From a virus: DNA of 58,220 nucleotides. Every line of letters starts with the position of its first letter. The stretch's first letter is position 1. Where the stretch lies: positions 1 to 58,220 of the IMG/VR virus record IMGVR_UViG_3300042465_002836. One strand, 5' to 3'. The translations under genes were made by a program, and so were the position numbers. This document shows positions 26,893 through 34,135 of this stretch, one piece after another. The notes below the pieces were generated by a model. It saw only the letters and a program-made list of their open reading frames with translations. It searched no databases and was not told where the DNA came from.

Positions 26893-27528
26893 TCACTCCT
26901 TCTCCAGCAGCATAGCGAGGTGCTTCTCTGCGTGATTTTCAAGCCATTTGACCGCTGATGGAGAGTATTTCCCCAGGCGCTCCAGCAGGCCCGCGCTGTT
27001 CTTCATGATCAACTTGAGGGCAATCTCCCCGGTGCTGTCATCAATGATCGCCCGAAGGTTGTCGGCCTCGGCCTTCAGTTCCGCCGGGATTGCCGGGGGC
27101 TTCGGCTTAACGTCATCCTTGATCGCAGCCACCGCCGTTCGACCAGACGCTGCGTTGCCGTCATCGTCCTCTGGAGCCACGCCGCACACCGCCATGGCGG
27201 CATAGCGCCGGGCGTAGGTGATTGCAGACCCGTAGCCCTGGGGGTCTTCCTTGATCGGGCGCAGGAGATACGTCCCTTCCAGCCACTCACCGCTCTCATG
27301 CAGCAGGCGGGTGACCAGCACCGGCTCCCCATCGTCTATATCGGGCATCTGGACGAGGCTCAGGCCATTCGAGGTCAGCGGCCCGCGGATGGCATCCCAG
27401 ACGGCGGACAAATCGGCATACTTTGAGCGAAATGCCGGATTGGCTCTGTCTTTGACGGCCCCCTCAATAACCGCCTGGGCCTTGGCAAGGGCAGCGGCCA
27501 GAGCGGAGATGCTCTCAGATGTTCTCAT
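26893..27528 (-). CDS. erf: ERF-family single-strand annealing protein
   Basis: Protein of 211 residues. The N-terminal ERF domain shows the family's KDRANPAFRSKYADLSAVWDAI, GLSLVQMP and GYGSAITYARRYAAMAVCGV motifs at about residues 25-115; the remainder is a linker and helical C terminus. It would anneal complementary single strands exposed by the YqaJ exonuclease encoded immediately upstream, giving a Red-like recombination pair. It is the fifth gene of the leftward early operon. Confidence 0.88.
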   Translation of the reverse strand: MRTSESISALAAALAKAQAVIEGAVKDRANPAFRSKYADLSAVWDAIRGPLTSNGLSLVQMPDIDDGEPVLVTRLLHESGEWLEGTYLLRPIKEDPQGYGSAITYARRYAAMAVCGVAPEDDDGNAASGRTAVAAIKDDVKPKPPAIPAELKAEADNLRAIIDDSTGEIALKLIMKNSAGLLERLGKYSPSAVKWLENHAEKHLAMLLEKE

Positions 27529-27529
27529 G

Positions 27530-28315
27530 TCATGCCTCCTTGATCGTGATCGCGCCGTTCTTAGCGCGGGTTACCGTAATACCGTGGCCCTCGGCTTTGC
27601 GGACATCAGCCTCGACCAGCCCCTTTATCGTGGCCTTGGCCGCATCATGCAAAGCCACTGAAAGCCGGGTGCCCAGCCAATCGTCGGCTGCAACGGCCCA
27701 CTCATTGTGTCCCTGCATGGAAACTGTCCGCATGGTTGTGTACTCAACCGGCGGGCCAGCCGGTGCCCAGCCTAGAGGTGGGGTGTCTGTCTGGACGTAC
27801 CGCCAGAACGTCTCGCAGCGGTCGCGGACTTCGGCAGCGTACGCCCAGTCAAAATGGACCCGCCTGATCTCATGGGTCATGGTCCCAATGATCACCGACA
27901 GGTAGGCTTGATGGGCGTCTGTCACCATCATCTGGACGTGGATCTGCGCCGCGTATTTCGCCACGACATCGTCAATTTTGCTAAATTGGTTGACGTGCTT
28001 GGCTTCCACCGGGCACCGCTCGTCCATCAGCCAGCCATCAGGCGTGGCCGTCAGCCACGGAGTATCAGGATGCGTCTGAACGCCCACGCTGCGAGTGATA
28101 GTCATCCCCAGTTTGCGCTGTGCAAAATCCAAATTGAGGCTCTCGGTGGCGATCCCTATTTGCACCGGCAACACGTCGGACAGATCGCTATACGGCTTCC
28201 GTCCGGTTTTGACCCCCCAGAGAGTGAAAACCTCTTCAGGCGTGCCGGTCATGATTATCGTGGCGTCTGAAGCACCGACGCTACTGCGCCGGCGCTCCAG
28301 TTCCATGGGGGTCAC
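27530..28315 (-). CDS. YqaJ-type viral exonuclease
   Basis: Protein of 261 residues. RRSSVGASDATIIM at residues 9-22 is the usual YqaJ start, followed by TATPDGWL and VEAKHV, carrying the D...ExK residues of the PD-(D/E)xK nuclease core, then a helical region with YAAQIHVQMMVT. It would resect double-stranded ends for the annealing protein next to it. The start is either GTG at 28315 (overlapping the upstream stop) or ATG at 28306. Confidence 0.85.
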   Translation of the reverse strand: MTPMELERRRSSVGASDATIIMTGTPEEVFTLWGVKTGRKPYSDLSDVLPVQIGIATESLNLDFAQRKLGMTITRSVGVQTHPDTPWLTATPDGWLMDERCPVEAKHVNQFSKIDDVVAKYAAQIHVQMMVTDAHQAYLSVIIGTMTHEIRRVHFDWAYAAEVRDRCETFWRYVQTDTPPLGWAPAGPPVEYTTMRTVSMQGHNEWAVAADDWLGTRLSVALHDAAKATIKGLVEADVRKAEGHGITVTRAKNGAITIKEA

Positions 28316-28509
28316 TCTGCTGCCTCTTCAGCAACGGCTTCGACCGGGGCGCACAGCGCGGTCAGGTCCGCAGCCAGCTTGAGGGCTTCATCGCGGGTCA
28401 GCGACACATAGGTCGGCCAACCGAACCGGATCACAACGCTATTGTCGGACGGGTGCTTTTGAACCGTCACCGCATCGTCGTTAATCACCGAAATGTTAAC
28501 GTAAGACAT
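28312..28509 (-). CDS. Small hypothetical protein
   Basis: Protein of 65 residues: an N-terminal beta part (SYVNISVINDDAVTVQKH, VVIRFGWPTYVSLTRDEA) and a short C-terminal acidic helix. Its stop overlaps the start of the exonuclease gene. Not recognised; it is probably part of the recombination operon by position only. Confidence 0.5.
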   Translation of the reverse strand: MSYVNISVINDDAVTVQKHPSDNSVVIRFGWPTYVSLTRDEALKLAADLTALCAPVEAVAEEAAE

Positions 28510-28511
28510 GA

Positions 28512-28781
28512 TTATTCCTCCCGCATTCCGAGGGCGTGTGTGTACAGATCCAGCAGGGCCTCCTGCTCCTGACGCTCGGCCTTGTCGAGCTTCCGCAGGC
28601 GGATGATCTGGCGCAGGATCTTGGCGTCAAAGCCATCGCCCTTAGCTTCGGCGTAAACGTCGCGGATGTACCCGGCAATTTCAGCCTTCCGCTCCTCAAA
28701 GTTCTCAATGCGGAAGATGATGCCCTGAAGCTGCTCTGCAGCAATGCCCTGTGTCACGTCATAACTCCTCTGATCTTCCAT
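28512..28781 (-). CDS. gapR: GapR-family (DUF2312) DNA-binding protein
   Basis: Protein of 89 residues, full length for GapR. The helical signature is clear: IAAEQLQGIIFRIENFEERK, IRDVYAEAKGDGFDAKILRQ, IIRLRKLDKAERQEQEALLD. GapR of alphaproteobacteria forms a clamp on overtwisted DNA ahead of polymerases and stimulates topoisomerases; it is close to restricted to that class and its phages. As the second gene of the early leftward operon it may relieve supercoiling during phage replication or displace host GapR. Confidence 0.85.
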   Translation of the reverse strand: MEDQRSYDVTQGIAAEQLQGIIFRIENFEERKAEIAGYIRDVYAEAKGDGFDAKILRQIIRLRKLDKAERQEQEALLDLYTHALGMREE

Positions 28782-28795
28782 TGTGGCCTCCCTGT

Positions 28796-28814
28796 GCGGG
28801 GCTCAACGCCCCGC
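28796..28814 (-). terminator. GC hairpin over the stop of the first leftward gene
   Basis: A perfect 7-bp GCGGGGC/GCCCCGC stem with a 5-base loop spans the stop codon of the 28803 gene. No uridine tract follows in the leftward direction. It could attenuate read-through into the recombination genes or mark an mRNA 3' end. Confidence 0.5.
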
Positions 28815-29096
28815 GTGGCACTCCGCAGCGCACTGCGCCGCTTCCCAGATGCTCTGGTAGTTGTGGGGCTCATATTCTTCGTCGTTGATCACGAAGGTTT
28901 CCGCGAGCGGCACATTGGTCGTACCTACATAGACCTGGCTCACCTCAACGTAGGTGTACCGGCTGCCGTCGTAATCGCGCTCTGGCCGCTCGCGGTATGT
29001 CACGCGAAACTTCATGAACTCCAGGTCGAGCATGACCTCGGCTGTGTCGAAGAAGCTTCCAAGCTGGGTATCTGTTGTCTCGCGTGCCATTTTCAT
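28803..29096 (-). CDS. First gene of leftward early operon, hypothetical
   Basis: Protein of 97 residues, alpha/beta: EVMLDLEFMKFRVTYRERPE then YVEVSQVYVGTTNVPLAET and a C-terminal helix rich in Ala, Cys and His. It is the gene nearest the leftward promoter, 22 bases beyond the -10 box, with GGGAGATAT as ribosome-binding site. First-position early genes often encode host-takeover factors, but I recognise no family. ATG codons at 29096 and 29090 are both possible. Confidence 0.6.
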   Translation of the reverse strand: MKMARETTDTQLGSFFDTAEVMLDLEFMKFRVTYRERPERDYDGSRYTYVEVSQVYVGTTNVPLAETFVINDEEYEPHNYQSIWEAAQCAAECHAGR

Positions 29097-29117
29097 ATCT
29101 CCCGTCCAACTGAAAAA

Positions 29118-29147
29118 AGATTACCGCAGACAATCACGGACGGTCAA
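29118..29147 (-). promoter_or_regulatory. Leftward early promoter
   Basis: On the minus strand: -35 TTGACC (29142-29147), an 18-base spacer, -10 TAATCT (29118-29123) within GGTAATCTTT. This is a good sigma-70-type match directly before the recombination operon. The same GGTAATCTTT string recurs at 45185-45194 before the portal gene. Confidence 0.65.
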
Positions 29148-29231
29148 CGACAAAAATCATTTTTCTTAAAAAAAATCTTGCACCTCTCCCGGCAGTGATG
29201 GCAGGGTGGGTCATCAGCAAGGAGGTGACTG

Positions 29232-29723
29232 ATGCAAAAACGATCTGCTGCCCAGATCAAGCAGCTTGCAGATAACCGAAGGAAGGTCTTTGCCTTGGTG
29301 TCTGAGATTGCCGCAGCGCACGAACGCTGCCCGACAGACAGGACGCTGGCCGCGCGTATTGGGCTGTCCAAAAGTTCGTTTGCCAGATGCATCTTGGCAT
29401 TATCGCGCGACGGCAAGATCTCGTCTGAGAAAGTCGGGCCGTGCCGGGTGATCACGATCATGGCGACGGGCCAGAAGACCGCCGCGCACTGCAAAGAGAA
29501 TGCCCCCAAGCGGGAGCAGAAAGCTCCTCGCCCCCCGGCATCCAAGCTTGTGCCAGAGGTTGCCAACCGCGCCATGATGGCGCTGCGGGCTCGGGGGATT
29601 GTCTGCTACGCAGAACGCATTAGCGAGGCCAAGACTGATCTCACGGGCGATTATGTCGTGGGCAAGGAAGTCATCACCCTGGAGGACTTGAAAGCTCGAG
29701 CCGAGCGGAGGATTGCAGCATGA
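29232..29723 (+). CDS. Winged-helix-like regulator
   Basis: Protein of 163 residues. Residues 15-65 (VSEIAAAHERCPTDRTLAAR, IGLSKSSFARCILAL, SRDGKISSEK) read as a winged helix-turn-helix; the Lys/Pro-rich linker leads to a small C-terminal alpha/beta part. It diverges from the leftward early promoter and is the natural candidate for its regulator. AAGGAGGTGA before the ATG is a very strong ribosome-binding site. The stop overlaps the next start (ATGA). Confidence 0.6.
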   Translation: MQKRSAAQIKQLADNRRKVFALVSEIAAAHERCPTDRTLAARIGLSKSSFARCILALSRDGKISSEKVGPCRVITIMATGQKTAAHCKENAPKREQKAPRPPASKLVPEVANRAMMALRARGIVCYAERISEAKTDLTGDYVVGKEVITLEDLKARAERRIAA

Positions 29724-30064
29724 TTTCCCGTCGCAAGGCGCCCAAGGCTGGCATCAGGAAGCCAGCCCAGCTTAGGTCTCCAGCCCACCTCCAATGGGTC
29801 AGGGGCCACATCTGTGCTGTGGATAGCGACCAGTGCCAGGGTGGCATTGAAGCTGCCCACGTCAGGCTTGGCACGGACGGCGGGATGGCGGTGAAGCCAT
29901 CAGACCACTACGTCATCCCCCTGTGCCACTACCACCACGACCAGCAGCACCGGCTCGGCGAGAAGTCGTTCGCCATGCTGCAATTCATTGACCCTTTGAA
30001 GATCGCCAATGAACTTGCCAGCCGATCCCCGGCATTGGCAAAGCTCAGACATGAGGAGAATTGA
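29720..30064 (+). CDS. HNH-type nuclease (DUF968-like)
   Basis: Protein of 114 residues. The core reads C-AVDSDQ-C, then EAAHVRLG, PSDHYVIPLCHYHHDQQH, a His/Cys pattern of DUF968/HNH fold proteins such as the Ref family; the AH and HH...H residues would bind metal. These are encoded among replication and recombination genes and may cut recombination intermediates. Translation is coupled to the regulator by an ATGA overlap. Confidence 0.7.
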   Translation: MISRRKAPKAGIRKPAQLRSPAHLQWVRGHICAVDSDQCQGGIEAAHVRLGTDGGMAVKPSDHYVIPLCHYHHDQQHRLGEKSFAMLQFIDPLKIANELASRSPALAKLRHEEN

Positions 30065-30065
30065 G

Positions 30066-30920
30066 ATGATTGTTCGCGTTAATCAGGAGCCAAAAGTGTG
30101 GCTGAACAACATGATTTCCCGTGGGAAGAGAGAATTCTTCAATCTTCCTAGCCCGATCATGATTACGCCGGAAATTGCCGAGGCAATGCTTGAGTGCAAC
30201 TTGCCGGGCAATCGCACTATTCGCACGGCGAAGATCGACGCCTATGTCCAGGCCATGCAGAACGGCGAGTGGCGCGTCACCGCCCAGGGCATCTCGTTTA
30301 CTTGTGAAGGGTATCTGGACAACGGCCAGCACAGGTTGACGGCTGTGATCGCCAGCGGCTGCGAGGTGCCCATGAGCGTCTCTTTCGGGCAGACGGCTGA
30401 TGCCTACCCGACACTGGACAGCGGCAGCGCAAGGACCGCGGGCGACGTGCTTCGGTATCATGGCCTGCCCATGGCGACCCTGCTGGCCGCCACTGCGGGT
30501 CGCGTGGAGACCGTGATTGTCGGCTCAACCGTCAAGCGCGCCAGGCGCTTCTCCCATCAGGAGATCCTGGAGATGGTCGAGCGCCGCCCGATGCTTGTGG
30601 AGGCTTGCCGTCAGGTCAGCAGGATCAAGAAGCTGGGCGGCAGCCCCTCGGCAATCGCGTGCGGGCTGTATTTCTGTTTGCTGCAAAACGAAACTGCGAC
30701 CATTGAGATGGTGGACCGACTGGTGGACGGTATCGGTCTAGGATGGGACAGCCCCATCCGGGTGATGCGCGAGGCGCTGATCGGGCGCAAGTATGCCAAC
30801 AGCGAAGAGGGGCAGTTCGGACTGAGCGCCGACGTGGTCAATACCTTCCTCGCGTGGCGCAAGGGCCAGAAGCGGCGGGCCAAGTGGTCGCAGGGTCAGC
30901 CGTTCCCGCTGGCGCAGTGA
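30066..30920 (+). CDS. ParB/DGQHR-like phage protein
   Basis: Protein of 284 residues. ITPEIAEAMLECNLPGNRTI, then YLDNGQHRLTAVIASG (about residues 82-97) place it in a ParB-like DGQHR group common in phages and plasmids; GSARTAGDVLRYHG follows and the C-terminal half is helical. A DNA-binding or nucleotide-hydrolysing role is plausible but unproven. The ATG at 30066 lies two bases after the previous stop. Confidence 0.6.
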   Translation: MIVRVNQEPKVWLNNMISRGKREFFNLPSPIMITPEIAEAMLECNLPGNRTIRTAKIDAYVQAMQNGEWRVTAQGISFTCEGYLDNGQHRLTAVIASGCEVPMSVSFGQTADAYPTLDSGSARTAGDVLRYHGLPMATLLAATAGRVETVIVGSTVKRARRFSHQEILEMVERRPMLVEACRQVSRIKKLGGSPSAIACGLYFCLLQNETATIEMVDRLVDGIGLGWDSPIRVMREALIGRKYANSEEGQFGLSADVVNTFLAWRKGQKRRAKWSQGQPFPLAQ

Positions 30921-30929
30921 TGGGCGAAC

Positions 30930-30951
30930 GGTCGGGGCTTCGGCCCCGGCC
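30930..30951 (+). terminator. GC hairpin before replication gene
   Basis: A 9-bp stem (GGTCGGGGC with GCCCCGGCC, one T-G pair) capped by TTCG sits ten bases after the previous stop. No uridine run follows, so partial termination or mRNA stabilisation are both possible. Confidence 0.5.
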
Positions 30952-30987
30952 CCTCTGCGGCATGGAATTATTGTGATGGAGATCCGA

Positions 30988-31824
30988 ATGGCCGCGCTAC
31001 CATACATGCCGCTCTTTGTGGCTGACTACATGGCCGACACCGCGCACCTGACCACCAGGGAGCACGGGGCGTACCTTTTGCTGATCATGACCTACTGGCA
31101 GCGCGGAAAAGCCCTGCCGGCAGACACCGTCAAGTTGGCCCGAATAACGCGCCTCAACAAGCGTGAGTTCGATGTGGTATGGCAAAGTCTGCAAGGCTTC
31201 TTCGTTATAGCCGGTGCGGACCTTGTCCACGGTCGCGTCGAGCATGAATTGCAGCGCGTGCGTGATAAGTCATTGAAAGCAAAGGAGTCAGCCCTAGCGA
31301 ACGCTAGGCGGACGCCCAGCGAACGCTCAACGAACGCTCAACGAACGCCAAGCGAATGCCCAGCGGACGCAGAGCGTACGCCCAGCTATACAGATACAGA
31401 TACAGATACAGATACAAGTATAGCTATTACCCCTAAAGGGGTAACCCCGAATAAGGACAGCCTGGACGCTGCCATCGGCGCTTGGAACGGCATGGCTCTG
31501 GACACTGGGTTGTCAGTGGTCCAGCGCATGACGGAGCCTAGGAGGCGGACCCTGCGCGCCAGGCTTGCTGATGTCGGGGGCTTGGAGGGTTGGGCGCATC
31601 TGATTGACAGGGTCCGGGAGAGCCCGTTCCTGACCGGCTCAAACGACCGCGGGTGGCGAGCCGACTTTGACTTCGTCTGCAAAGAAGCAAACTTTACGAA
31701 AATCTTGGAGGGACGCTATGACCGGAAAGAACAGCTTAGTGCCGCGCAACGCGCCGCCAAACGAATACTCGTCGAAGAAGCTGACGATGTTGCTGGCGAG
31801 ATATTCAAATCACTTCCGTTCTGA
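30988..31824 (+). CDS. DUF1376 replication initiator-like protein
   Basis: Protein of 278 residues. The N-terminal 95 residues (PYMPLFVADYMADTAHLTTR, EHGAYLLLIMTYWQRGKALP) are the DUF1376 winged-helix domain of phage replication proteins. A hydrophilic linker at about residues 100-150 is encoded by eight 11-bp repeats and a TACAGA microsatellite, which may be the origin. The C-terminal domain (residues 155-278) is helical. The layout (DNA-binding domain, repeat-bearing linker, C-terminal helper-binding domain) parallels lambda O. The ATG at 30988 has TGGAGATCCGA upstream; GTG at 30973 is an alternative. Confidence 0.7.
   Translation: MAALPYMPLFVADYMADTAHLTTREHGAYLLLIMTYWQRGKALPADTVKLARITRLNKREFDVVWQSLQGFFVIAGADLVHGRVEHELQRVRDKSLKAKESALANARRTPSERSTNAQRTPSECPADAERTPSYTDTDTDTDTSIAITPKGVTPNKDSLDAAIGAWNGMALDTGLSVVQRMTEPRRRTLRARLADVGGLEGWAHLIDRVRESPFLTGSNDRGWRADFDFVCKEANFTKILEGRYDRKEQLSAAQRAAKRILVEEADDVAGEIFKSLPF
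31297..31444. repeat. Candidate replication origin: iterons, microsatellite and hairpin
   Basis: Eight head-to-tail 11-bp units (consensus RCGRACGCYCA) fill 31297-31384, one per helical turn. Then come four TACAGA units (31389-31412), a short AT-rich run, and a perfect 7-bp inverted repeat TTACCCC/GGGGTAA (31427-31444). Because 11 is not a multiple of 3, the repeat cannot be kept by selection on a peptide repeat, which argues for a DNA role. All lie within the initiator gene. Confidence 0.6.
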
Positions 31825-32314
31825 ACGGTCGGAGGACGAGTGGGCCGCACTGTTCAAGGATTACGTCAGGCTGCTGGCAGATGTTCCATACGAATTGGTT
31901 GAGAAGGCTTGCCTTAATCTCTGGCGCACCAAAACTTGGTATCCCAAGGTGGCTGAAATCAGGGAGGAGGCCGAGCGCCTCGCCAAGGCGCAGCACGTCC
32001 AGACGCAGGAGGGCGTCGAGCCGCTCCACGTCAGGCTGGACAAGGAGAGCAAGACCTGGGCGAAGAGCTTCATGCAGGGCGATCTGGGCCGTCAGGCTCG
32101 GGCCGAGGGCTGGGGCGATCTGCTCTCCGGGTGGATCTGCCAGCTTGCCTATCGGGCGCTCTCCAAGGCCCACCTGGAGGGTGGAGAGGCCCGGATGCCG
32201 ACCAGCGTGCCGACCGAAGTGATTGAGCGATACCGCAAGATGCGCCCGCCCTTGGTCAAGCAGGAGGGCAGCCAGTTCGATGCGCTGGCCGCCCGTGCCA
32301 AGAGCATGGTCTAG
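31718..32314 (+). CDS. Possible helicase-loader-like replication protein
   Basis: Protein of 198 residues starting at the ATG behind TTGGAGGGA, overlapping the initiator gene by 107 bases in another frame. The N-terminal region (LLARYSNHFRSERSEDEWAA, ELVEKACLNLW, WYPKVAEIREEAERLAKAQ) resembles helicase-loader or G39P-type proteins, where a short helical domain ends in a Y/F-P-x-x-x-E-I motif. Its place after the initiator supports this, as in lambda O-P. The C-terminal half is unassigned. Confidence 0.5.
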   Translation: MTGKNSLVPRNAPPNEYSSKKLTMLLARYSNHFRSERSEDEWAALFKDYVRLLADVPYELVEKACLNLWRTKTWYPKVAEIREEAERLAKAQHVQTQEGVEPLHVRLDKESKTWAKSFMQGDLGRQARAEGWGDLLSGWICQLAYRALSKAHLEGGEARMPTSVPTEVIERYRKMRPPLVKQEGSQFDALAARAKSMV

Positions 32315-32334
32315 GATGACCCTGGAGGGCAAAG

Positions 32335-32371
32335 AGAGGGGCGGCGCGGGAAAGTCCTCGGCCGCCCCTCT
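32335..32371. terminator. Bidirectional terminator between converging operons
   Basis: An 11-bp perfect stem (AGAGGGGCGGC with GCCGCCCCTCT) around a 15-base loop lies between the stop of the rightward replication genes (32314) and the stop of the leftward genes (32387). Uridine runs are absent, but stem strength and position make termination in both directions the simplest reading. Confidence 0.7.
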
Positions 32372-32386
32372 GAAGCCTCCACTGGC

Positions 32387-32557
32387 CTACTCAGGCTCGT
32401 CAGGCGGCTCGACCACGACCGGATCAATCCAGTCTGCCGCATGGACCATCAGATCAGCGTAGATCCGGGCCGTCTTTGGGGTCATGGCCAGGGTAATGCC
32501 CTCGACCACTAGTATCACCTTGTCGTTGACGAACCCCACGCCGATGGTCTTGGTCAA
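32387..32557 (-). CDS. Small hypothetical protein with TTG start
   Basis: Protein of 56 residues starting at a TTG that overlaps the upstream stop (TTGA), with GGAGGCG in front. The sequence TKTIGVGFVNDKVILVVEG then ITLAMTPKTARIYADLMVHA has a beta-beta-helix layout and an acidic tail. The overlap and ribosome-binding site decide the unusual start. Last gene of the 34019-32387 leftward operon. Not recognised. Confidence 0.5.
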   Translation of the reverse strand: MTKTIGVGFVNDKVILVVEGITLAMTPKTARIYADLMVHAADWIDPVVVEPPDEPE

Positions 32558-32811
32558 TGGACGCCTCCCGCGGTCGGCATTTGGGCCAAGATGCTGGCGC
32601 TCCGGTCGTGGATCTCCTGCTGCGCCGACGCGATGTCCGCGCTCATGGTCTCAATGGTCACGACCGGGTCAAGCAAAGCGCACGTCAGATATTCTGACAG
32701 CCAGTCCATGAATTCGCCGAAGTTGGCATGGGCCAGGGCCATGACGCCCAGCAGGGTGCGGACGTTCTCCAACAGTTCAAGCTGGTCAACCTCATTGTTC
32801 TCGTTAAGCAT
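32554..32811 (-). CDS. Helical hypothetical protein
   Basis: Protein of 85 residues, acidic and helical (MLNENNEVDQLELLENVRTL). The ATG at 32811 overlaps the end of the HTH gene by eight bases, which fits coupled translation. The upstream in-frame extension overlaps the HTH gene and is not protein-like. Not recognised. Confidence 0.5.
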   Translation of the reverse strand: MLNENNEVDQLELLENVRTLLGVMALAHANFGEFMDWLSEYLTCALLDPVVTIETMSADIASAQQEIHDRSASILAQMPTAGGVH

Positions 32812-32986
32812 CTGTCTGCTCCATGTTGAGGATGGTGATGACGGCCTTGGGTATCCGGTGCCTACCGGCCAGCCAGCGGTACACCGTGCGCTCAGTGACG
32901 CCGAACTGGTCGGCAATGGCGGCGACGGTCACCCGTGGCGCCGCCAAGGCCCGCACCAGCGTGGCATGGTCAGCCTCTCTGGTCAT
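32804..32986 (-). CDS. Small helix-turn-helix regulator A
   Basis: Protein of 60 residues that is little more than one helix-turn-helix: VTVAAIADQFGVTERTVYRW then LAGRHRIPKAVITIL. The pattern (R-T-V-Y-R-W-L-A-G...I-P-x-A-V) is shared with the 70-residue HTH protein at 35271, so the two are probably related Cro-like repressors. It lies in the leftward operon that starts at the dyad-bearing control region 34062-34135, which suggests autoregulation. Confidence 0.65.
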   Translation of the reverse strand: MTREADHATLVRALAAPRVTVAAIADQFGVTERTVYRWLAGRHRIPKAVITILNMEQTDA

Positions 32987-33258
32987 ATGATGGCCTTCTC
33001 AATGACGGCCAAGGCGCACAGACGGTACGCCCTTTCGCTGACAGCCCGCCCATTCTTCACGGGGACATTTGGGTAGAGGGCGCCGAACATCCGGCCCCGC
33101 TCATAGTCCCATGTGATGTCGATGCTTTTGGGCCACGGCACGCCGATACGCCCATCGGCCACGCCTGCAGCGAATTCTTGGCCCGACATGATCTTGCGGA
33201 GGCTGCCAGCGCGCACGGCAAACTGCTGGTGGGGCTTTTTGACTGGTTCTTTTTTCAT
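32983..33258 (-). CDS. Basic hypothetical protein
   Basis: Protein of 91 residues with a Lys-rich start (MKKEPVKKPHQQFAVRAGSL), a KIMSGQEFAAGVADGRIGVP segment and a C-terminal helix (RAYRLCALAVIEKAII). It overlaps neighbours by four bases on each side. Not recognised; the first part could contact nucleic acid. Confidence 0.5.
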   Translation of the reverse strand: MKKEPVKKPHQQFAVRAGSLRKIMSGQEFAAGVADGRIGVPWPKSIDITWDYERGRMFGALYPNVPVKNGRAVSERAYRLCALAVIEKAII

Positions 33259-33470
33259 TGTGCGTCCCTATCCCCGTCAAGGATCTCATCAGCGTAGCGG
33301 CCCATGGCGGCATCAAGGATAGCCTCGGCCTCCATGGCGTAGGTGTGCAGCTTGGCCGCCAGATCGGCGGGCGCTCCAGCCTCCACCGCCCGATCATAGA
33401 ACGAGGTGGCAAAAAGATCCTCGCGGAGGGCGTCCAGCAGGGCGCGTTCAATGTCGGTGCATTCAGCCAT
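33255..33470 (-). CDS. Small acidic helical protein
   Basis: Protein of 71 residues, wholly helical and acidic (MAECTDIERALLDALREDLF). The ATG at 33470 lies within the end of the preceding gene, with an eight-base overlap, and the four-base overlap with the next gene continues the coupled chain. Not recognised. Confidence 0.5.
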   Translation of the reverse strand: MAECTDIERALLDALREDLFATSFYDRAVEAGAPADLAAKLHTYAMEAEAILDAAMGRYADEILDGDRDAQ

Positions 33471-33702
33471 TTTCAGTCTCCTTCTGCGCGTCAAGGCGGT
33501 CCTGATAGAACGGAACGAAAATGTCTTCGATGAGGGCAAGAGCCTCGGGGTTGAGGCGGGCAAGCTCCTCGACGATGTGCTCAAAAGCGGCAGCCTTGCG
33601 TGCAGCGATGTAGCGATCCTCGGTCTCGATGCTGCGAATGGAAGCATCAACGAGGGCGGTGAAGGCGCGGGCGCGAATGGTGCGTTCTGCAAAAGTGGTC
33701 AT
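33463..33702 (-). CDS. Helical hypothetical protein
   Basis: Protein of 79 residues (MTTFAERTIRARAFTALVDA, then EHIVEELARLNPEALALIED), helical throughout. Second gene of the leftward operon from 34019. CTAGGAG precedes the start. Not recognised. Confidence 0.5.
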   Translation of the reverse strand: MTTFAERTIRARAFTALVDASIRSIETEDRYIAARKAAAFEHIVEELARLNPEALALIEDIFVPFYQDRLDAQKETENG

Positions 33703-33727
33703 GTCAGGTCTCCTAGGGCGGGGTGGT

Positions 33728-33743
33728 GGGGGCCGCAGCCCCC
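33728..33743 (-). terminator. GC hairpin after first gene of leftward operon
   Basis: A perfect 6-bp GGGGGC/GCCCCC stem with a CGCA loop, ten bases beyond the stop of the 33753 gene. It lacks a uridine run and is one of several such hairpins placed between genes in this genome. Confidence 0.45.
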
Positions 33744-33752
33744 TTGGGTTGA

Positions 33753-34019
33753 TTAGGCTGCGACCTTGGCCTTGACGCGGATCGTCTCGACCAGCGCGAC
33801 CTTGGTGTTGGCCGCAATCTGCTCGGCGGTCAGCAGCGCCTTGACGGCAGTGGTGTCGAGCGAGGTGCGCTCGGACAGGGACAGGGTCACGGTGCAGAAG
33901 TCGCCTTCGATGACCGGCAGGCCAAGCGCCTTGATGTCCTTCTTGACGGCGTCAAGCTGGGCGGTGAGGGCGTCGATCTGGTTCTTGAGGGCGGCGTAGG
34001 TATCAGCGAGGTTGGTCAT
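33753..34019 (-). CDS. Coiled-coil hypothetical protein
   Basis: Protein of 88 residues. Residues 5-30 (ADTYAALKNQIDALTAQLDA) form a probable coiled coil; the rest is alpha/beta (CTVTLSLSERTSLDTTAVKA). It is a recurring phage type resembling small DNA-metabolism accessory proteins, but I cannot name it. The ATG at 34019 is the first of the operon driven by the leftward promoter at 34062-34090. Confidence 0.55.
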   Translation of the reverse strand: MTNLADTYAALKNQIDALTAQLDAVKKDIKALGLPVIEGDFCTVTLSLSERTSLDTTAVKALLTAEQIAANTKVALVETIRVKAKVAA

Positions 34020-34061
34020 GGCGTTTTGTCCTATCATGGGGCGCCGCAGCGCGTGAGATGG

Positions 34062-34135
34062 AATATGGACCATGACGTTATGTCATGCAATAGGGAAAAT
34101 GATCTTTTTGCAAAAAAAAGCTCGCGGTGTATGAT
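34062..34135. promoter_or_regulatory. Divergent promoters with a perfect operator-like dyad
   Basis: Leftward: -35 TTGCAT (34085-34090), 17-base spacer, -10 CATATT (34062-34067). Rightward: -35 TTGCAA (34108-34113), 16-base spacer, -10 TATGAT (34130-34135). The perfect inverted repeat CATGAC-GTTAT-GTCATG (34071-34087) covers the spacer and -35 edge of the leftward promoter, the right place for a repressor to block polymerase. Confidence 0.55.
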
